This document shows positions 42,780 to 51,763 of a stretch of 64,000 nucleotides of DNA, one piece after another (position 1 is the first letter of the stretch; every line of letters begins with the position of its first letter). The stretch covers positions 310,001-374,000 of the forward strand of contig JBAZNI010000001.1 of the NCBI GenBank assembly GCA_041649295.1, written 5' to 3'. This DNA comes from JACPLR01 sp041649295 (GTDB lineage: Archaea; Nanobdellota; Nanobdellia; Pacearchaeales; GW2011-AR1). The notes under the pieces are model-generated. The model was given only the letters and a program-made list of their open reading frames with translations. It ran no database searches and was not told where the DNA came from. Position numbers and translations under genes: made by a program.

Positions 42780-44192
42780 TTAAATCTTCTTAATCATATA
42801 GTGCTTGCCTAAGTTATACCCTAATGTCCTGTAGTATTCCCTTACTCCTATTCCAGAAATAACTGCGATTTTTTTTAGGTTTTTATATTTTAGGTTTTTA
42901 GTGTAATTTTCTGCTGAGTTCATGAGCAATTTTCCAATTCCCTGATGCTGTTCACATATGCTTTTTCCTTCTTGCCCAATTCCTACTGATTTCCCATAAA
43001 CATGCAGTTCCCTTATTAAAGCACAGTTTTTTAATTCATTTATTTTTGGGTTAATTAAATTATTTGGAATTCTTAACCTTAATAATCCAAATAAAATATT
43101 ATCTTTATTCACTGCCTGTATAAATACCTCATTTCCTTCAGTTGTCTTGTATTTTATTATTTTGATTTTTATTTCTTTATTTAAAGTTTTAGAATATTGC
43201 TGTGCGAAACCAATTTCTCTAAATCGTATTTCATTTATTTTGAATTTATTTTTTCTTAGCTTTTCTTCTACATCTTTTCTTAAGCTTATTCTTGTTGTTC
43301 CCGCGATAATATATTCAGGAGGAAGTTCTCTCATAACTCTCATAACTCTGCAGTATTCTGGAACAATTTTAAAAACTTTAATTAATAATTCTTCAGTTTG
43401 TTCTAAACTATATGGGTTATATTTTCCCTGCTTATAGTCTTTTTCTAATTCAGCTCCTTTAATAACCTGGCATGGATAAATTTTAATTTGGTCTGGCTTG
43501 AAATTTTTATCTTTAAATATTTTTTTGAACATTTCTAAATCTTTTTTTTGATTGCTTCCCGGAAGTCCTGGCATCATATGGTAACCTATTTTAAACCCTG
43601 CATTTTTTAATCTTTTCGTTGCATCAATAACATCTTTTACTTTATGCCCTCTGTTAATTAAATTATATATTTTATCATCAATTGCCTGAACACCTAATTC
43701 AACTCTTGTTGCTCCATAATCAAGCATTTGTCTTATATGTTTGTCTGATGCATAATCTGGGCGTGTTTCAATGCATAAAGCAACACATCTGTGTTTTGAA
43801 ATCTCGTTTATTTTCTTTGATTCTTCAAGTGTTTTGGATTTTTTATCATTAAGGGCGTTATAGCACTCTCTTATGAAATTCTCTTGGTATTTTAAGGGGT
43901 ATGATAAAAATGTCCCACCCATTACAATCAATTCTATTTTATCTGTTGGGTGATTCATTAATTTATATGCTTTAAGCCTTGATTTTACCTGTTCATAAGG
44001 ATTATATTTTAATATCTTCGCTCTTATAACTGGAGGAGATTTTGGGGTATAACTTTGTGGAACATTTAAGCTCGGGCAATATGTGCATTTTCCATGGGGG
44101 CATTTTCTCGGAGCAACCATTACTGCTATTGGAGTAACCCCTGAAAGTGTTTTTGTCGGCTTTCTTATTTCATTTTTTTGTGGCAATAACAT
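42780..44192 (-). CDS. elp3: Elp3-type tRNA uridine-34 acetyltransferase
   Basis: 470 aa. CPHGKCTYCPSLNVPQS has the radical SAM cluster Cys; GGTFLSYP, IETRPDY and VELGVQ are further Elp3 motifs. The C-terminal GNAT domain has GIGQEGKSICEQHQGIGKLL (acetyl-CoA loop) and REYYRTLGYNLGKHYMIKK. Installs cm5U-type modification at wobble uridine. Slightly shorter than usual archaeal Elp3. A Trm9-like methyltransferase 455 bases away could act next in the same pathway. Confidence 0.93.
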   Translation of the reverse strand: MLLPQKNEIRKPTKTLSGVTPIAVMVAPRKCPHGKCTYCPSLNVPQSYTPKSPPVIRAKILKYNPYEQVKSRLKAYKLMNHPTDKIELIVMGGTFLSYPLKYQENFIRECYNALNDKKSKTLEESKKINEISKHRCVALCIETRPDYASDKHIRQMLDYGATRVELGVQAIDDKIYNLINRGHKVKDVIDATKRLKNAGFKIGYHMMPGLPGSNQKKDLEMFKKIFKDKNFKPDQIKIYPCQVIKGAELEKDYKQGKYNPYSLEQTEELLIKVFKIVPEYCRVMRVMRELPPEYIIAGTTRISLRKDVEEKLRKNKFKINEIRFREIGFAQQYSKTLNKEIKIKIIKYKTTEGNEVFIQAVNKDNILFGLLRLRIPNNLINPKINELKNCALIRELHVYGKSVGIGQEGKSICEQHQGIGKLLMNSAENYTKNLKYKNLKKIAVISGIGVREYYRTLGYNLGKHYMIKKI

Positions 44193-44273
44193 CTAAAAGA
44201 GATATTCTCGCCAGTATATAAATGATATCAAGAATAAGCATAAAAAGAAAAATGAAAAACAATGAGTTAAAAC

Positions 44274-44543
44274 TTACTTCTTCTTTTTGTGAAGCAAATT
44301 ATGAACCCATGCAAAAACCCATCCAATTATGAATCCTATAATAAATGTAACTACAACTAGGAAAATTGCATTTAGGAAATTGAATGAAGTTATTATCCAG
44401 ATTGGTTCTAATGAATGTAGTTTAAACACCCAATTTAAAAATGATTGCAAAGCTCCGGGGATTATTAAAACTGCCAAAGCCCAGACAGCATGAATAATTG
44501 CAAAAAGGATACCTACAGCCAACCCTAATTTATTTTTATTCAT
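44274..44543 (-). CDS. small two-helix membrane protein, 89 aa
   Basis: Begins MNKNKLGLAVGILFAIIHAV, with TM helices ILFAIIHAVWALAVLIIPGA and NAIFLVVVTFIIGFIIGWVF. GGAGGTGTACAAAGATG gives a strong ribosome-binding site. Hydrophobic hairpin plus Lys-rich end; no family recognised. The strong SD suggests a leadered transcript. Confidence 0.75.
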   Translation of the reverse strand: MNKNKLGLAVGILFAIIHAVWALAVLIIPGALQSFLNWVFKLHSLEPIWIITSFNFLNAIFLVVVTFIIGFIIGWVFAWVHNLLHKKKK

Positions 44544-44646
44544 CTTTGTACACCTCCTTTCACTTCTTTTTGATTATTTAACAAAAACAACGAGATATTT
44601 AAATCTTTTCAGATAACTATTAAAATACTTTTTCCCTCAAAAAAAT

Positions 44647-45258
44647 ATGGAACATGAAGAAGTATGGAATGAAATTGCAGAGCAATGGGATAGTTACAAG
44701 ACAAAAGATATATCTCCACCTGCAAAAGAATTTTTAAAAAATAAAAAAGGAAAAATTCTTGATTTAGGTTGTGGAAGCGGGAGAAATTTTATAAAATTAA
44801 CTGGGGTAAAATTTTACGGAGTTGATTTTTCAGAAAATATGTTAAAATTAGCAAAGAAAAATGCTAAAGAAACCAAAATTAAAACTAAACTGGTAAAAGC
44901 AGATGCATGGCAGCTGCCGTTTCCCAATAATTTTTTTGACTATGCAATTGCAGTTGCAGTTCTGCATTGTATCAATGAAAAATCAAAAAGAGTAGAGGCA
45001 ATAGAAGAATTAAACAGAGTTTTAAAACCAGGAGCAAGATTATTTTTAACTGTCTGGAATAAAAAGTCAAAGAGATGGAGAAACAAGCCAAAAGAAATTA
45101 AAGCTGGATGGACAATTGGAGATAAGAAAGTTTACAGATATTATTATCTTTATGATTTTGAAGAGTTGCAGGAAGAATTAGAATCTGCAGGATTCAAAAT
45201 TGTAAAAAAGAACTTTACAGATAAAGCAAGGAATTTGGTTTTGATTGTGGAGAAATAA
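44647..45258 (+). CDS. Trm9-like SAM methyltransferase
   Basis: 203 aa. EVWNEIAEQWDSYKTKDIS at the start and ILDLGCGSGRNFI (motif I), FYGVDFSENMLKLAKKNAKE, DAWQLPFPNNFFD and AVAVLHCINEKSKRVEAIEE match the Trm9/ALKBH8 methyltransferase family, which esterifies cm5U34 of tRNA to mcm5U34. The proximity of elp3, which makes the cm5U precursor, supports this. Divergent from the small membrane protein gene. General methyltransferase assignment is firm; substrate is inference. Confidence 0.82.
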   Translation: MEHEEVWNEIAEQWDSYKTKDISPPAKEFLKNKKGKILDLGCGSGRNFIKLTGVKFYGVDFSENMLKLAKKNAKETKIKTKLVKADAWQLPFPNNFFDYAIAVAVLHCINEKSKRVEAIEELNRVLKPGARLFLTVWNKKSKRWRNKPKEIKAGWTIGDKKVYRYYYLYDFEELQEELESAGFKIVKKNFTDKARNLVLIVEK

Positions 45259-45291
45259 ATAAAATATAATCTTAATGTGAAGAAAATTTTA

Positions 45292-45522
45292 GGTTAATGT
45301 TAAAGACAATCTTTTATTATGGTTTTGTTTGTTTTTAATTGTCAAGCATTAGTTATTAAACATAATAAGCAAGCCATAGTATCGCTGTCTTACAGATTAA
45401 AGAAAATATTATTTATAGAGGTTAATAATCCATATCTTTCCCTAGCTTTATGCGAGTTGAGCAGTAGTTTTTGTAGAGTAGAATTGCTGTCTGTTACATT
45501 AACCTAAGCGAGCGAAGCGAGT
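45292..45522 (+). repeat. 231-bp MITE-like repeat, copy 2
   Basis: GGTTAATGTTAAAGACAATC to the CGAGCGAAGCGAGT end; same orientation as copy 1, offset exactly 3432 bases. Inverted ends GGTTAATGT/ACATTAACC are perfect here. Flanked on the left by TTAATGTGAAGAAAATTTTA. Fills the gap between the methyltransferase and Nudix genes. Confidence 0.85.
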
Positions 45523-45544
45523 GGTATTCTTTATACTTAGTATT

Positions 45545-46024
45545 CTAGCCCATCTCTAATTTTTTGTTAACTTTCTTTAAGCATAACTTCTGATTTGGCC
45601 ATGTTAATTTTCTTACAGCTGTTTCATAATTAGCCCACATATATCCTTCATGCTCATGCTCGTCATAATTTATCTGAGAGCCTTTTACTTCTGCTGCATA
45701 TAATGTGTATGTCTGTCCTGTATGTATTCTGTCATGCAAATTACTAGAGTAATGATAATTCCCTTTTATTTTAAATGACATTATCGAAACTGGTTTTAGT
45801 CCTGTTTCTTCTTTTAATTCTCTAAAAACTGTTTCTAAATCAGTTTCTCCAGTTTCTTTTCCCCCTTTTGGAAATTCCCACCCCTTCCAGTGAAGTATTC
45901 TTTTTAGTATAAGATACTTAATCTGGCTATCCTCTATTTTATAAACAACTAAAAAAATACCCTCTCTGTATTGTGGCTCTTTTTCCTCTTTTTTTCTCAT
46001 AAGATTAATTATTTTATCAAACAT
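45545..46024 (-). CDS. Nudix hydrolase
   Basis: 159 aa. The Nudix box reads GGKETGETDLETVFRELKEE followed by TGL, matching GX5EX7REUXEEXGU. GWEFPKGG precedes it, as in diadenosine polyphosphate hydrolases (Ap4A type). The N-terminal GIFLVVYKIEDSQIKYLILK is the usual first strand pair. May sanitise Ap4A or other nucleotide derivatives. Its end lies 22 bases beyond MITE copy 2. Confidence 0.92.
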   Translation of the reverse strand: MFDKIINLMRKKEEKEPQYREGIFLVVYKIEDSQIKYLILKRILHWKGWEFPKGGKETGETDLETVFRELKEETGLKPVSIMSFKIKGNYHYSSNLHDRIHTGQTYTLYAAEVKGSQINYDEHEHEGYMWANYETAVRKLTWPNQKLCLKKVNKKLEMG

Positions 46025-46128
46025 TTTGCCTCTTTTATATTCTTAACTTATATTGTTCATTATATATAATCTATTAGTATAGAAAATTATTTAAAAATGT
46101 TACTTATTTATTAAAAGTGGAATCTGAT

Positions 46129-46440
46129 ATGCATAAAGTTGATTCTAGAAGGGCCCGTAATCGATTTTATTATGATACTCCTTCAGAAGAAGTGTTAAGA
46201 AATAGAGAAAGCAGGAGGTTGGCTTCATTAAATCAAATCCCCTGGAGCAGAGATGAATTAACATTTGCTTATAACTTATCCCTTAATCCTGATTATTTAC
46301 ATCCTAGTGGAAGAGGAATGGTATCTAATAAACCTGATTATTATAAGATTGCATTAGCAGTTAATAGAAGATTTCACAACCAAAATAAGGTAAGAACTTC
46401 TGTAGCAGTCAGAAGAAGAATTTCAAGAGAGAGAAAATAA
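46129..46440 (+). CDS. small basic HTH/Myb-like protein, 103 aa
   Basis: ATG 46129 (MHKVDSRRARNRFYYDTPSE) chosen; a GTG at 46117 is possible. The stretch IPWSRDELTFAYNLSLNPDY, then YYKIALAVNRRFHNQNKVRT, looks like a SANT/Myb three-helix unit (W..DE....Y....P....IA..VN..F), suggesting DNA or protein binding. No precise family. TATA-like atttaaaaat about 30 bases before. Confidence 0.6.
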   Translation: MHKVDSRRARNRFYYDTPSEEVLRNRESRRLASLNQIPWSRDELTFAYNLSLNPDYLHPSGRGMVSNKPDYYKIALAVNRRFHNQNKVRTSVAVRRRISRERK

Positions 46441-46445
46441 GATAG

Positions 46446-46937
46446 TTATATCTTTTTCATGACTTCAAATAAGTTAATTTTTTCAAATTTTAGAATAGAG
46501 TGTGTTTCATCATCTATATGGACTTTAATTACCCCCATGTCTGATGCAATGCAGTTAAGATTCCAGATTAACTTTCCTTTTTGATTCTGAATTATAGCAA
46601 TTATTTTTTGTATCTTGTTTGTTACTGTCCTGTTCTTCATTTCATCTTCTACAAGCCCCCGTATAGTATCTAAGTCAAGATTAATCTCTCTTTTAATTGC
46701 AGGGGGTGTTTTTGCATTTGATGCTTCAGAAGGCTTCATTTCAACTTCTCCATCAAGATGGAAAGTCATCATTTTTTTTGTATCAGGAAGGTAGTAATCT
46801 ATTTGGTGGAGGTTTTTTCCAGAATCAAAATCTAAAACAAAGAACCCTGCACAAAAATAAGCTTTTGGATTTTTTTCAGAGAATTTTTTAAATAACGTCG
46901 AGTTATTTAATTTTTCAATATACGGCTTGACTTTCAT
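46446..46937 (-). CDS. uncharacterised protein, 163 aa
   Basis: Begins MKVKPYIEKLNNSTLFKKFS. Contains AYFCAGFFVLDFDSGKNLHQ and, near the end, VIKVHIDDETHSILKFEKIN. Alpha/beta, probably cytosolic. Adjacent to the Myb-like gene with only 5 bases between stops (convergent). No domain recognised, though similar proteins probably occur in other archaea. Confidence 0.7.
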   Translation of the reverse strand: MKVKPYIEKLNNSTLFKKFSEKNPKAYFCAGFFVLDFDSGKNLHQIDYYLPDTKKMMTFHLDGEVEMKPSEASNAKTPPAIKREINLDLDTIRGLVEDEMKNRTVTNKIQKIIAIIQNQKGKLIWNLNCIASDMGVIKVHIDDETHSILKFEKINLFEVMKKI

Positions 46938-46988
46938 ATCTAATTTAAGGAAAAGGGGTTTTTAAAATTAGTGATAGGCAGAGGAAAC

Positions 46989-47177
46989 TTATATTCTGAC
47001 TTTTATTACACCTAGACTTATTTCTGGATATTCTCTGCGTAATTCCCAAAAAGTTTTGCTTGCTTTTAAATAGGTATAATGTCTTGAATCCTCTGAGCTA
47101 AATGTCCATACAATAGGTTCTTGCTCCCTCAAATAAGCTAACCTTGATACATTAAAAATATGCCATCTTTTTTTCAT
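46989..47177 (-). CDS. small protein downstream of thrS, 62 aa
   Basis: Begins MKKRWHIFNVSRLAYLREQE and includes TFSSEDSRHYTYLKASKTFW. It is the last of three short genes that follow thrS on the minus strand with gaps of only 0-11 bases, which implies an operon. No family recognised. Confidence 0.6.
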   Translation of the reverse strand: MKKRWHIFNVSRLAYLREQEPIVWTFSSEDSRHYTYLKASKTFWELRREYPEISLGVIKVRI

Positions 47178-47188
47178 TTTAAATTACC

Positions 47189-47419
47189 TTAAAGATATGA
47201 AAATAATGCAGGCTTAACTTTTGTTCGTGCATACTTATACTTTAGTCTTATATGCTCTGCAATATCTGTCGCTTCTCTTCTTGATGCATACACTGTCGCA
47301 TCTGATTTATTAAAAACTACTTCAGGAAAAGGATCCCATACTGAAGCAGGATCGTCCTCTAATTCTGGACACCCTACAAAAGCCAATGCAGGACTAGTAA
47401 CTCTAATTATATGCTTCAT
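47189..47419 (-). CDS. small protein downstream of thrS, 76 aa
   Basis: Begins MKHIIRVTSPALAFVGCPEL and contains ATVYASRREATDIAEHIRLK. Its ATG overlaps the stop of the preceding gene (ATGA). Second of three small genes after thrS. No motif recognised; a single Cys. Confidence 0.6.
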   Translation of the reverse strand: MKHIIRVTSPALAFVGCPELEDDPASVWDPFPEVVFNKSDATVYASRREATDIAEHIRLKYKYARTKVKPALFSYL

Positions 47420-47631
47420 TTATTTTTTACTTTAAAATCATTTACATCAAGATTAGGCATTCTAGGACAATGATAATCAAATCTGCAAATTATACCAATA
47501 GCTTCTACAGCTTTTCTATTGGTGGAAAAATCTATAAAATGCACTCTGTCGTGTTTTCCAACCCAGCAACATTCTCCATTATCATTTTGTCCAACATAAC
47601 CTAAGGACATATGCTTTAAATGGTAGCTCAT
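47416..47631 (-). CDS. small protein downstream of thrS, 71 aa
   Basis: Begins MSYHLKHMSLGYVGQNDNGE, with CCWVGKHDRVHFIDFSTNRK. Overlaps the thrS stop by ATGA. Several His and Cys residues could bind a metal. First of three small genes in the thrS operon. Family not recognised. Confidence 0.6.
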   Translation of the reverse strand: MSYHLKHMSLGYVGQNDNGECCWVGKHDRVHFIDFSTNRKAVEAIGIICRFDYHCPRMPNLDVNDFKVKNK

Positions 47632-49352
47632 TTTCTTTCAATAATCTCTTTAGAAATCACCTTAATAAATTCTTCTATACTTGACTGTTGTATTTTATTA
47701 TCCCCTCTTTTTCTGATTGCAATTGTGTTTGCTTTTTCTTCTTTGTCTCCAACTACAATTATATAAGGTATTTTCATCAGCTCTGCATTTCTTATTTTCC
47801 CGCCAAGAGGAACTTCATTAAAATCTGCATCAATTCTAATCATAGGATTTGAGCTTTTAATTTTTTCAATGACTTTTTCAGCATATTTGTTATTTCTATC
47901 TGTAAAATTAATTACCCTTATTTGTATTGGCGAGAGCCATGTTGGAAGAGCGCCGTTAGTGTGCTCTAATAAAATACCAATAAATCTTTCTAAACTTCCA
48001 TAAATAACCCGATGTAACATAATAGGAGTTTTAATCTTATTATCTTTATCATTATATTCTAGTTCAAATCTTTCTGGCATGGCAAAATCGAGCTGTATTG
48101 TTGACAACTGCCATGTTCTTCCTTGCGAATCTTTTATATGAAAATCAATCTTTGGCCCATAAAATGCTCCATCTCCTTTATTAATTTTATATTTTATTTT
48201 TTTATTTTTCAGAACATTTTCAAGTGCTTTTTCTGCTTTATCCCAGGTTTTATCACTTCCAATTCTTTTTTCAGGACGTGTTGACAGCTCTACATGGTCA
48301 AACTCTAAATTAAATTTTTTATAAAAACAATTTATAATGTTCATAATTCCCCCGATTTCTTCTTCTAACTGATTTTCTGTGCAGAAGATATGGGCATCAT
48401 CTTGTGTAAACTTAATTACTCTGAATAACCCCCCTAAAACTCCAGATAACTCCTGCCTATGAACAATACCTAACTCTCCTACCCTTAATGGCAAATCTTT
48501 GTAAGATTTCGGGCTTGTTTTATAAACCAACATCCCCCCAGGACAATTCATAGGTTTTACGGCAAACTCTCTGTCCTCATAATTTGTTAAGAAAATATTT
48601 TCCCGGTATTTTTCCCAATGCCCGGAAATTAGCCACAATCTTTTGTCCAATATTTGTGGTGTTGATATTTCCTGATATCCTGCTTTTTTATGTTCTTCTC
48701 TCCAAAATTCAGCTAACCCATTGTAAATTACCAACCCATTATTATGCCAGAAAACCATTCCAGGAGCTGTTTCACTAAAACTAAATAAGTCTAATTTTTG
48801 CCCAAGTATTCTATGATCATTTTCTTTTAATTTTGAAGTATCTAGTTTTGTTTTTGATATTGCTTTTAGCAGTTGTTTTTCATCGTATTTTTCTTCAGAT
48901 TTAACTTTTATACCTTCTAATCTCACTTCTGATTTTGCCTCTCCGATATTTCTGCTTAACTCTGACAAAGGATGCCCTTTGACTTTTAACTCAAATTCTT
49001 TGTAAAATCCAAAAGGCGCTTTTTCAACGAGTTTGAAAGATTTTTTTAATTCTTTTTGAGCGCCTTCGAGTATTTTTTGAGCTATTTCTGGATTTGCTAA
49101 ATTACTTGACAAATGAGCATAAGGATAGAGAACAATATTTTCTGTTTTAATCTGAGATGCGACGTCCTTTACATTTGAAACTAAATCCTTGATATTATTC
49201 TCGCTGTCAGATTTTTCAACAGCTGTCAGAACAACTAAACATTCTTTTACTATTTTCTCGTCTTCTTCACCTTTTTTTAATTCAGCACTTTTAATTGCTT
49301 TTTTCAAGGGTTTAAATTTAATATAATCACAATGTAATAATAAGAGTTTCAT
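47628..49352 (-). CDS. thrS: threonyl-tRNA synthetase (archaeal type)
   Basis: 574 aa. N-terminal archaeal editing domain (MKLLLLHCDYIKFKPLKKAI) that removes D-amino acids or mischarged Ser, followed by the class II core: SGHWEKYRENIFLT, MNCPGGMLVYK (zinc-binding Cys), RVGELGIVHRQELSG, FTQDDAHIFC, and KIDFHIKDSQGRTWQLSTIQ. The C-terminal anticodon domain ends ISKEIIERK. Promoter before 49352; heads an operon with three short genes. Confidence 0.95.
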   Translation of the reverse strand: MKLLLLHCDYIKFKPLKKAIKSAELKKGEEDEKIVKECLVVLTAVEKSDSENNIKDLVSNVKDVASQIKTENIVLYPYAHLSSNLANPEIAQKILEGAQKELKKSFKLVEKAPFGFYKEFELKVKGHPLSELSRNIGEAKSEVRLEGIKVKSEEKYDEKQLLKAISKTKLDTSKLKENDHRILGQKLDLFSFSETAPGMVFWHNNGLVIYNGLAEFWREEHKKAGYQEISTPQILDKRLWLISGHWEKYRENIFLTNYEDREFAVKPMNCPGGMLVYKTSPKSYKDLPLRVGELGIVHRQELSGVLGGLFRVIKFTQDDAHIFCTENQLEEEIGGIMNIINCFYKKFNLEFDHVELSTRPEKRIGSDKTWDKAEKALENVLKNKKIKYKINKGDGAFYGPKIDFHIKDSQGRTWQLSTIQLDFAMPERFELEYNDKDNKIKTPIMLHRVIYGSLERFIGILLEHTNGALPTWLSPIQIRVINFTDRNNKYAEKVIEKIKSSNPMIRIDADFNEVPLGGKIRNAELMKIPYIIVVGDKEEKANTIAIRKRGDNKIQQSSIEEFIKVISKEIIERK

Positions 49353-49508
49353 ATGCTAATAAGATAATCCTTATTTATAAAATTAATGACTTTTTATACC
49401 TGCTCTTTTTCTTGCTTCTCTATCATATTCTTCTATTAATGTTAACAGAGCACAAAAATCCCGGGCAAAGGTTTATAAATCTCAGTTTTAGTTGTAATTA
49501 ATTTTAAA

Positions 49509-50228
49509 ATGAAAAATTTACGGAGTTTATCAAGACGGAATTTTCTTAAGGAGTCTCTTGCAATGAGCATGGCACCAGTAGTTATACCTCCTAAAAAGAT
49601 TTATGATTATTTTAGTGGTAAAGAAAGTTTTGGTAAAGCAATTCGCGAATTAGTGGAATATGAAAAAAGAGCAAAACTAATCAGAGATGTAGAACAAAAA
49701 ACAAGAGAAAGATTTAATCCTAGTTTAATTCCTCTTGGTACAGGCTCGCCTAAATTTGAATTGGCAAGGGTTCTATACGGAGAAGGAAGAGGGGAATCAA
49801 AAGAATTTCTACATGCGATTGCAGATACAGTTTTAACAAGAGCAGAAATTGCAGGATTGGATGAAGATGGATTAGTTTCAGTTATATTTGATAATTGGCG
49901 TTTTAAAAATGGAAGAACAATTTATCAGTATAGCTGTTTTAATGCAAAAAACCCAAATCATAAATTTGTTATCAACATCTCTCCAGACAATACATGGGAA
50001 AAATGTTATCAAGTGGCAGGGGATTCATTAAATGGCAAGGGAAGGCATAGACTAACTCATTACTGGACAGAGCCATATGCTAAAATGCCCGACTGGGCAT
50101 TAAGAAAAGAACCAGCTATAACATTTAGCCATAAAACAAAAGAAGGTACTGCAACAACCCGGTTTTATAGATTATTTAATAATCCTGGAGAATACAAACC
50201 AAGAGAAATATTGTCATTAGAAGCATAA
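49509..50228 (+). CDS. Tat-exported SleB-type cell wall hydrolase
   Basis: 239 aa. SRRNFLKESLAMSMAPVV is a twin-arginine signal. The catalytic part FELARVLYGEGRGESKEFLH, AIADTVLTRAEIAGLDEDGL and CFNAKNPNH plus THYWTEPYAKMPDWA match the SleB/hydrolase_2 family of peptidoglycan lytic enzymes (Glu in GEGRGE, final HY and W). Archaea of this kind lack murein, so the enzyme may attack bacterial walls or have been borrowed from a bacterium or virus. The 3' end abuts a TTTACAC site. Confidence 0.82.
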   Translation: MKNLRSLSRRNFLKESLAMSMAPVVIPPKKIYDYFSGKESFGKAIRELVEYEKRAKLIRDVEQKTRERFNPSLIPLGTGSPKFELARVLYGEGRGESKEFLHAIADTVLTRAEIAGLDEDGLVSVIFDNWRFKNGRTIYQYSCFNAKNPNHKFVINISPDNTWEKCYQVAGDSLNGKGRHRLTHYWTEPYAKMPDWALRKEPAITFSHKTKEGTATTRFYRLFNNPGEYKPREILSLEA

Positions 50229-50308
50229 ACAACTTCCTTACATTAATCAACCATTTAACTTACTATTAAGTTAGCTCGTTACAAAATGTTACATTTAGGA
50301 TACATTTA

Positions 50309-50341
50309 TTTACACAAAGTATATCAAAAAGGATATACTTT
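50309..50341 (+). repeat. TTTACAC site, form A, plus hairpin
   Basis: TTTAGGATACATTTA leads into TTTACAC at 50309-50315. Directly after it a perfect 10-bp inverted repeat, AAAGTATATC-N6-GATATACTTT, spans 50316-50341 and ends at the AbiEii stop codon, so it may also serve as its terminator. A hairpin with the same arm sequence (AAAGTATATCC) lies before the next site at 52294. Confidence 0.65.
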
Positions 50342-51025
50342 CTAAATTTTCTCTAAATCTAAAATAGCTTTTTTGTGCTTTTCAAAAACTTTGTCATCTA
50401 CAATTCCATAAACTCCTTGCAAACTATCCTTAAATTGTTTTGAAGTTATTTTTTCCTCAATCTTTAAAAATAATTTATCAAAATCATATTTTTTTGAAAT
50501 CTCTTCTTTTATCCATTCTTTGTTTTTTATATTTGGAGCTAACATAAAAATATCTCTTATGTCTGTTAATCGACAACTCACAAACTTTAAGACAAATAAA
50601 GCATCTAAGTTTATGATTCTTAATTTTAATTCTTCTATAATTGTTTTTCCTCTTAATGTTCTTATTCTTGAATTATTAAATACCCAATCAGAAGAAAAAG
50701 TGGCGTTTGTTTGTCTGTCTAAAACTTCTTTGATTAAAATATCAATGCTTACTTTAATATTCCCCCCTAAATCTTTCTCTAATCTTAAAAAATCTCCATA
50801 GTAAGAAGTTTTGTCTTTATTATTCCCTTCTTTTACATAACCAAAATCTACTAGAGTTTCTTCTATTTCTTTTAATTCTTTTTCATCTTTGACTACAATA
50901 TCACAATCAACTGAAAATCTTGGAAGAGTATAAACATTAACCGCATATCCTCCGATAATAACAAAGTTAAATTTACTCATTTTCTTTAAAGTTTCAAAAA
51001 TCTCATTTTCTCTAAGCTGTAACAT
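50342..51025 (-). CDS. AbiEii-like nucleotidyltransferase toxin
   Basis: 227 aa. FVIIGGYAVNVYTLPRFSVD followed by CDIVVKDE has the G-G-x...D-x-D signature of DNA polymerase beta-like nucleotidyltransferases as in AbiEii, which transfers nucleotides to tRNA or other targets. Overlaps its partner by 14 bases. AbiE is a type IV toxin-antitoxin/abortive infection system. C-terminal region is helical as expected. Confidence 0.82.
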   Translation of the reverse strand: MLQLRENEIFETLKKMSKFNFVIIGGYAVNVYTLPRFSVDCDIVVKDEKELKEIEETLVDFGYVKEGNNKDKTSYYGDFLRLEKDLGGNIKVSIDILIKEVLDRQTNATFSSDWVFNNSRIRTLRGKTIIEELKLRIINLDALFVLKFVSCRLTDIRDIFMLAPNIKNKEWIKEEISKKYDFDKLFLKIEEKITSKQFKDSLQGVYGIVDDKVFEKHKKAILDLEKI

Positions 51026-51614
51026 GGGGATATTTGTTTTTTATGTAATTGTAAGCATACAAATACATTTCATTTAATTTTGCTAATTTAATTGTTTCTT
51101 TTAAACTTTCAACTTTATAACCTTCTTTTTCTACAAAACCTAATTTTTTAACAGGAATTAAAACAATATATTCTCCGATTGTAGTTCCTTCGTCAACATA
51201 ATTTGGGATATTATGGCTATTAAAGAAATTTTTCCAATATTTTAAATCTTTCTTTAATACTTTAATAAAATAAGGAGATTTTTCTATTCCTCTTTGAACA
51301 TAAGAATAATCACTCCAAATCTCTACAGCAGACAAATTAGTAAAAGCATAGTCTCTTTCAGCTTCTTTTATTATTTGAGGAACCTTAAATTCTAATAAAC
51401 TTTTAATTACAATCTCGGGATTTATGCAGATATAGGTATTATCTGACTGCTTTTTAACCCATCCTGCCCTCAACAATAATGAAAATATCTTCTTTTTCAT
51501 ACTTTGTCCAACTATCCAGTCTAATTCTGATTGTTTGAATTCTTCTTTATCTTTATGCTTTGCAAAAAACAAAGCATATGCCTTTAAGCCATATTGAGGT
51601 ATTTCTGTTGTCAT
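51012..51614 (-). CDS. AbiEi-like transcriptional regulator (antitoxin)
   Basis: 200 aa from ATG 51614 (MTTEIPQYGLKAYALFFAKH). An N-terminal winged helix (FKQSELDWIVGQSMKKKIFS) and a C-terminal domain are as in AbiEi antitoxins, which repress the operon and oppose AbiEii. A TTG extension to 51653 would cross the operator and TATA, so it is rejected. The gene order regulator-then-nucleotidyltransferase fits AbiE. Confidence 0.78.
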   Translation of the reverse strand: MTTEIPQYGLKAYALFFAKHKDKEEFKQSELDWIVGQSMKKKIFSLLLRAGWVKKQSDNTYICINPEIVIKSLLEFKVPQIIKEAERDYAFTNLSAVEIWSDYSYVQRGIEKSPYFIKVLKKDLKYWKNFFNSHNIPNYVDEGTTIGEYIVLIPVKKLGFVEKEGYKVESLKETIKLAKLNEMYLYAYNYIKNKYPHVTA

Positions 51615-51635
51615 TTTGCTCTTATTTGTTAGGTG

Positions 51636-51661
51636 TTTTATATAGTTACCCAATAGGTAAC
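51636..51661 (-). promoter_or_regulatory. AbiE promoter with GTTACC-N5-GGTAAC operator
   Basis: On the minus strand the perfect palindrome GTTACC-TATTG-GGTAAC (51645-51661) lies directly upstream of the TATA-like TATATAAAA, which is about 25 bases before ATG 51614. This is the position for repression by the AbiEi-like protein (inference). Confidence 0.6.
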
Positions 51662-51763
51662 CCTATATTTAAAGGTTTCTATTATAATTTCCCTATTGTA
51701 TTTAGTGGTCTTTTTCATAATAAGAAAAACTAGGTTTATAAGTGAAAGATTAAATGGTATAAT

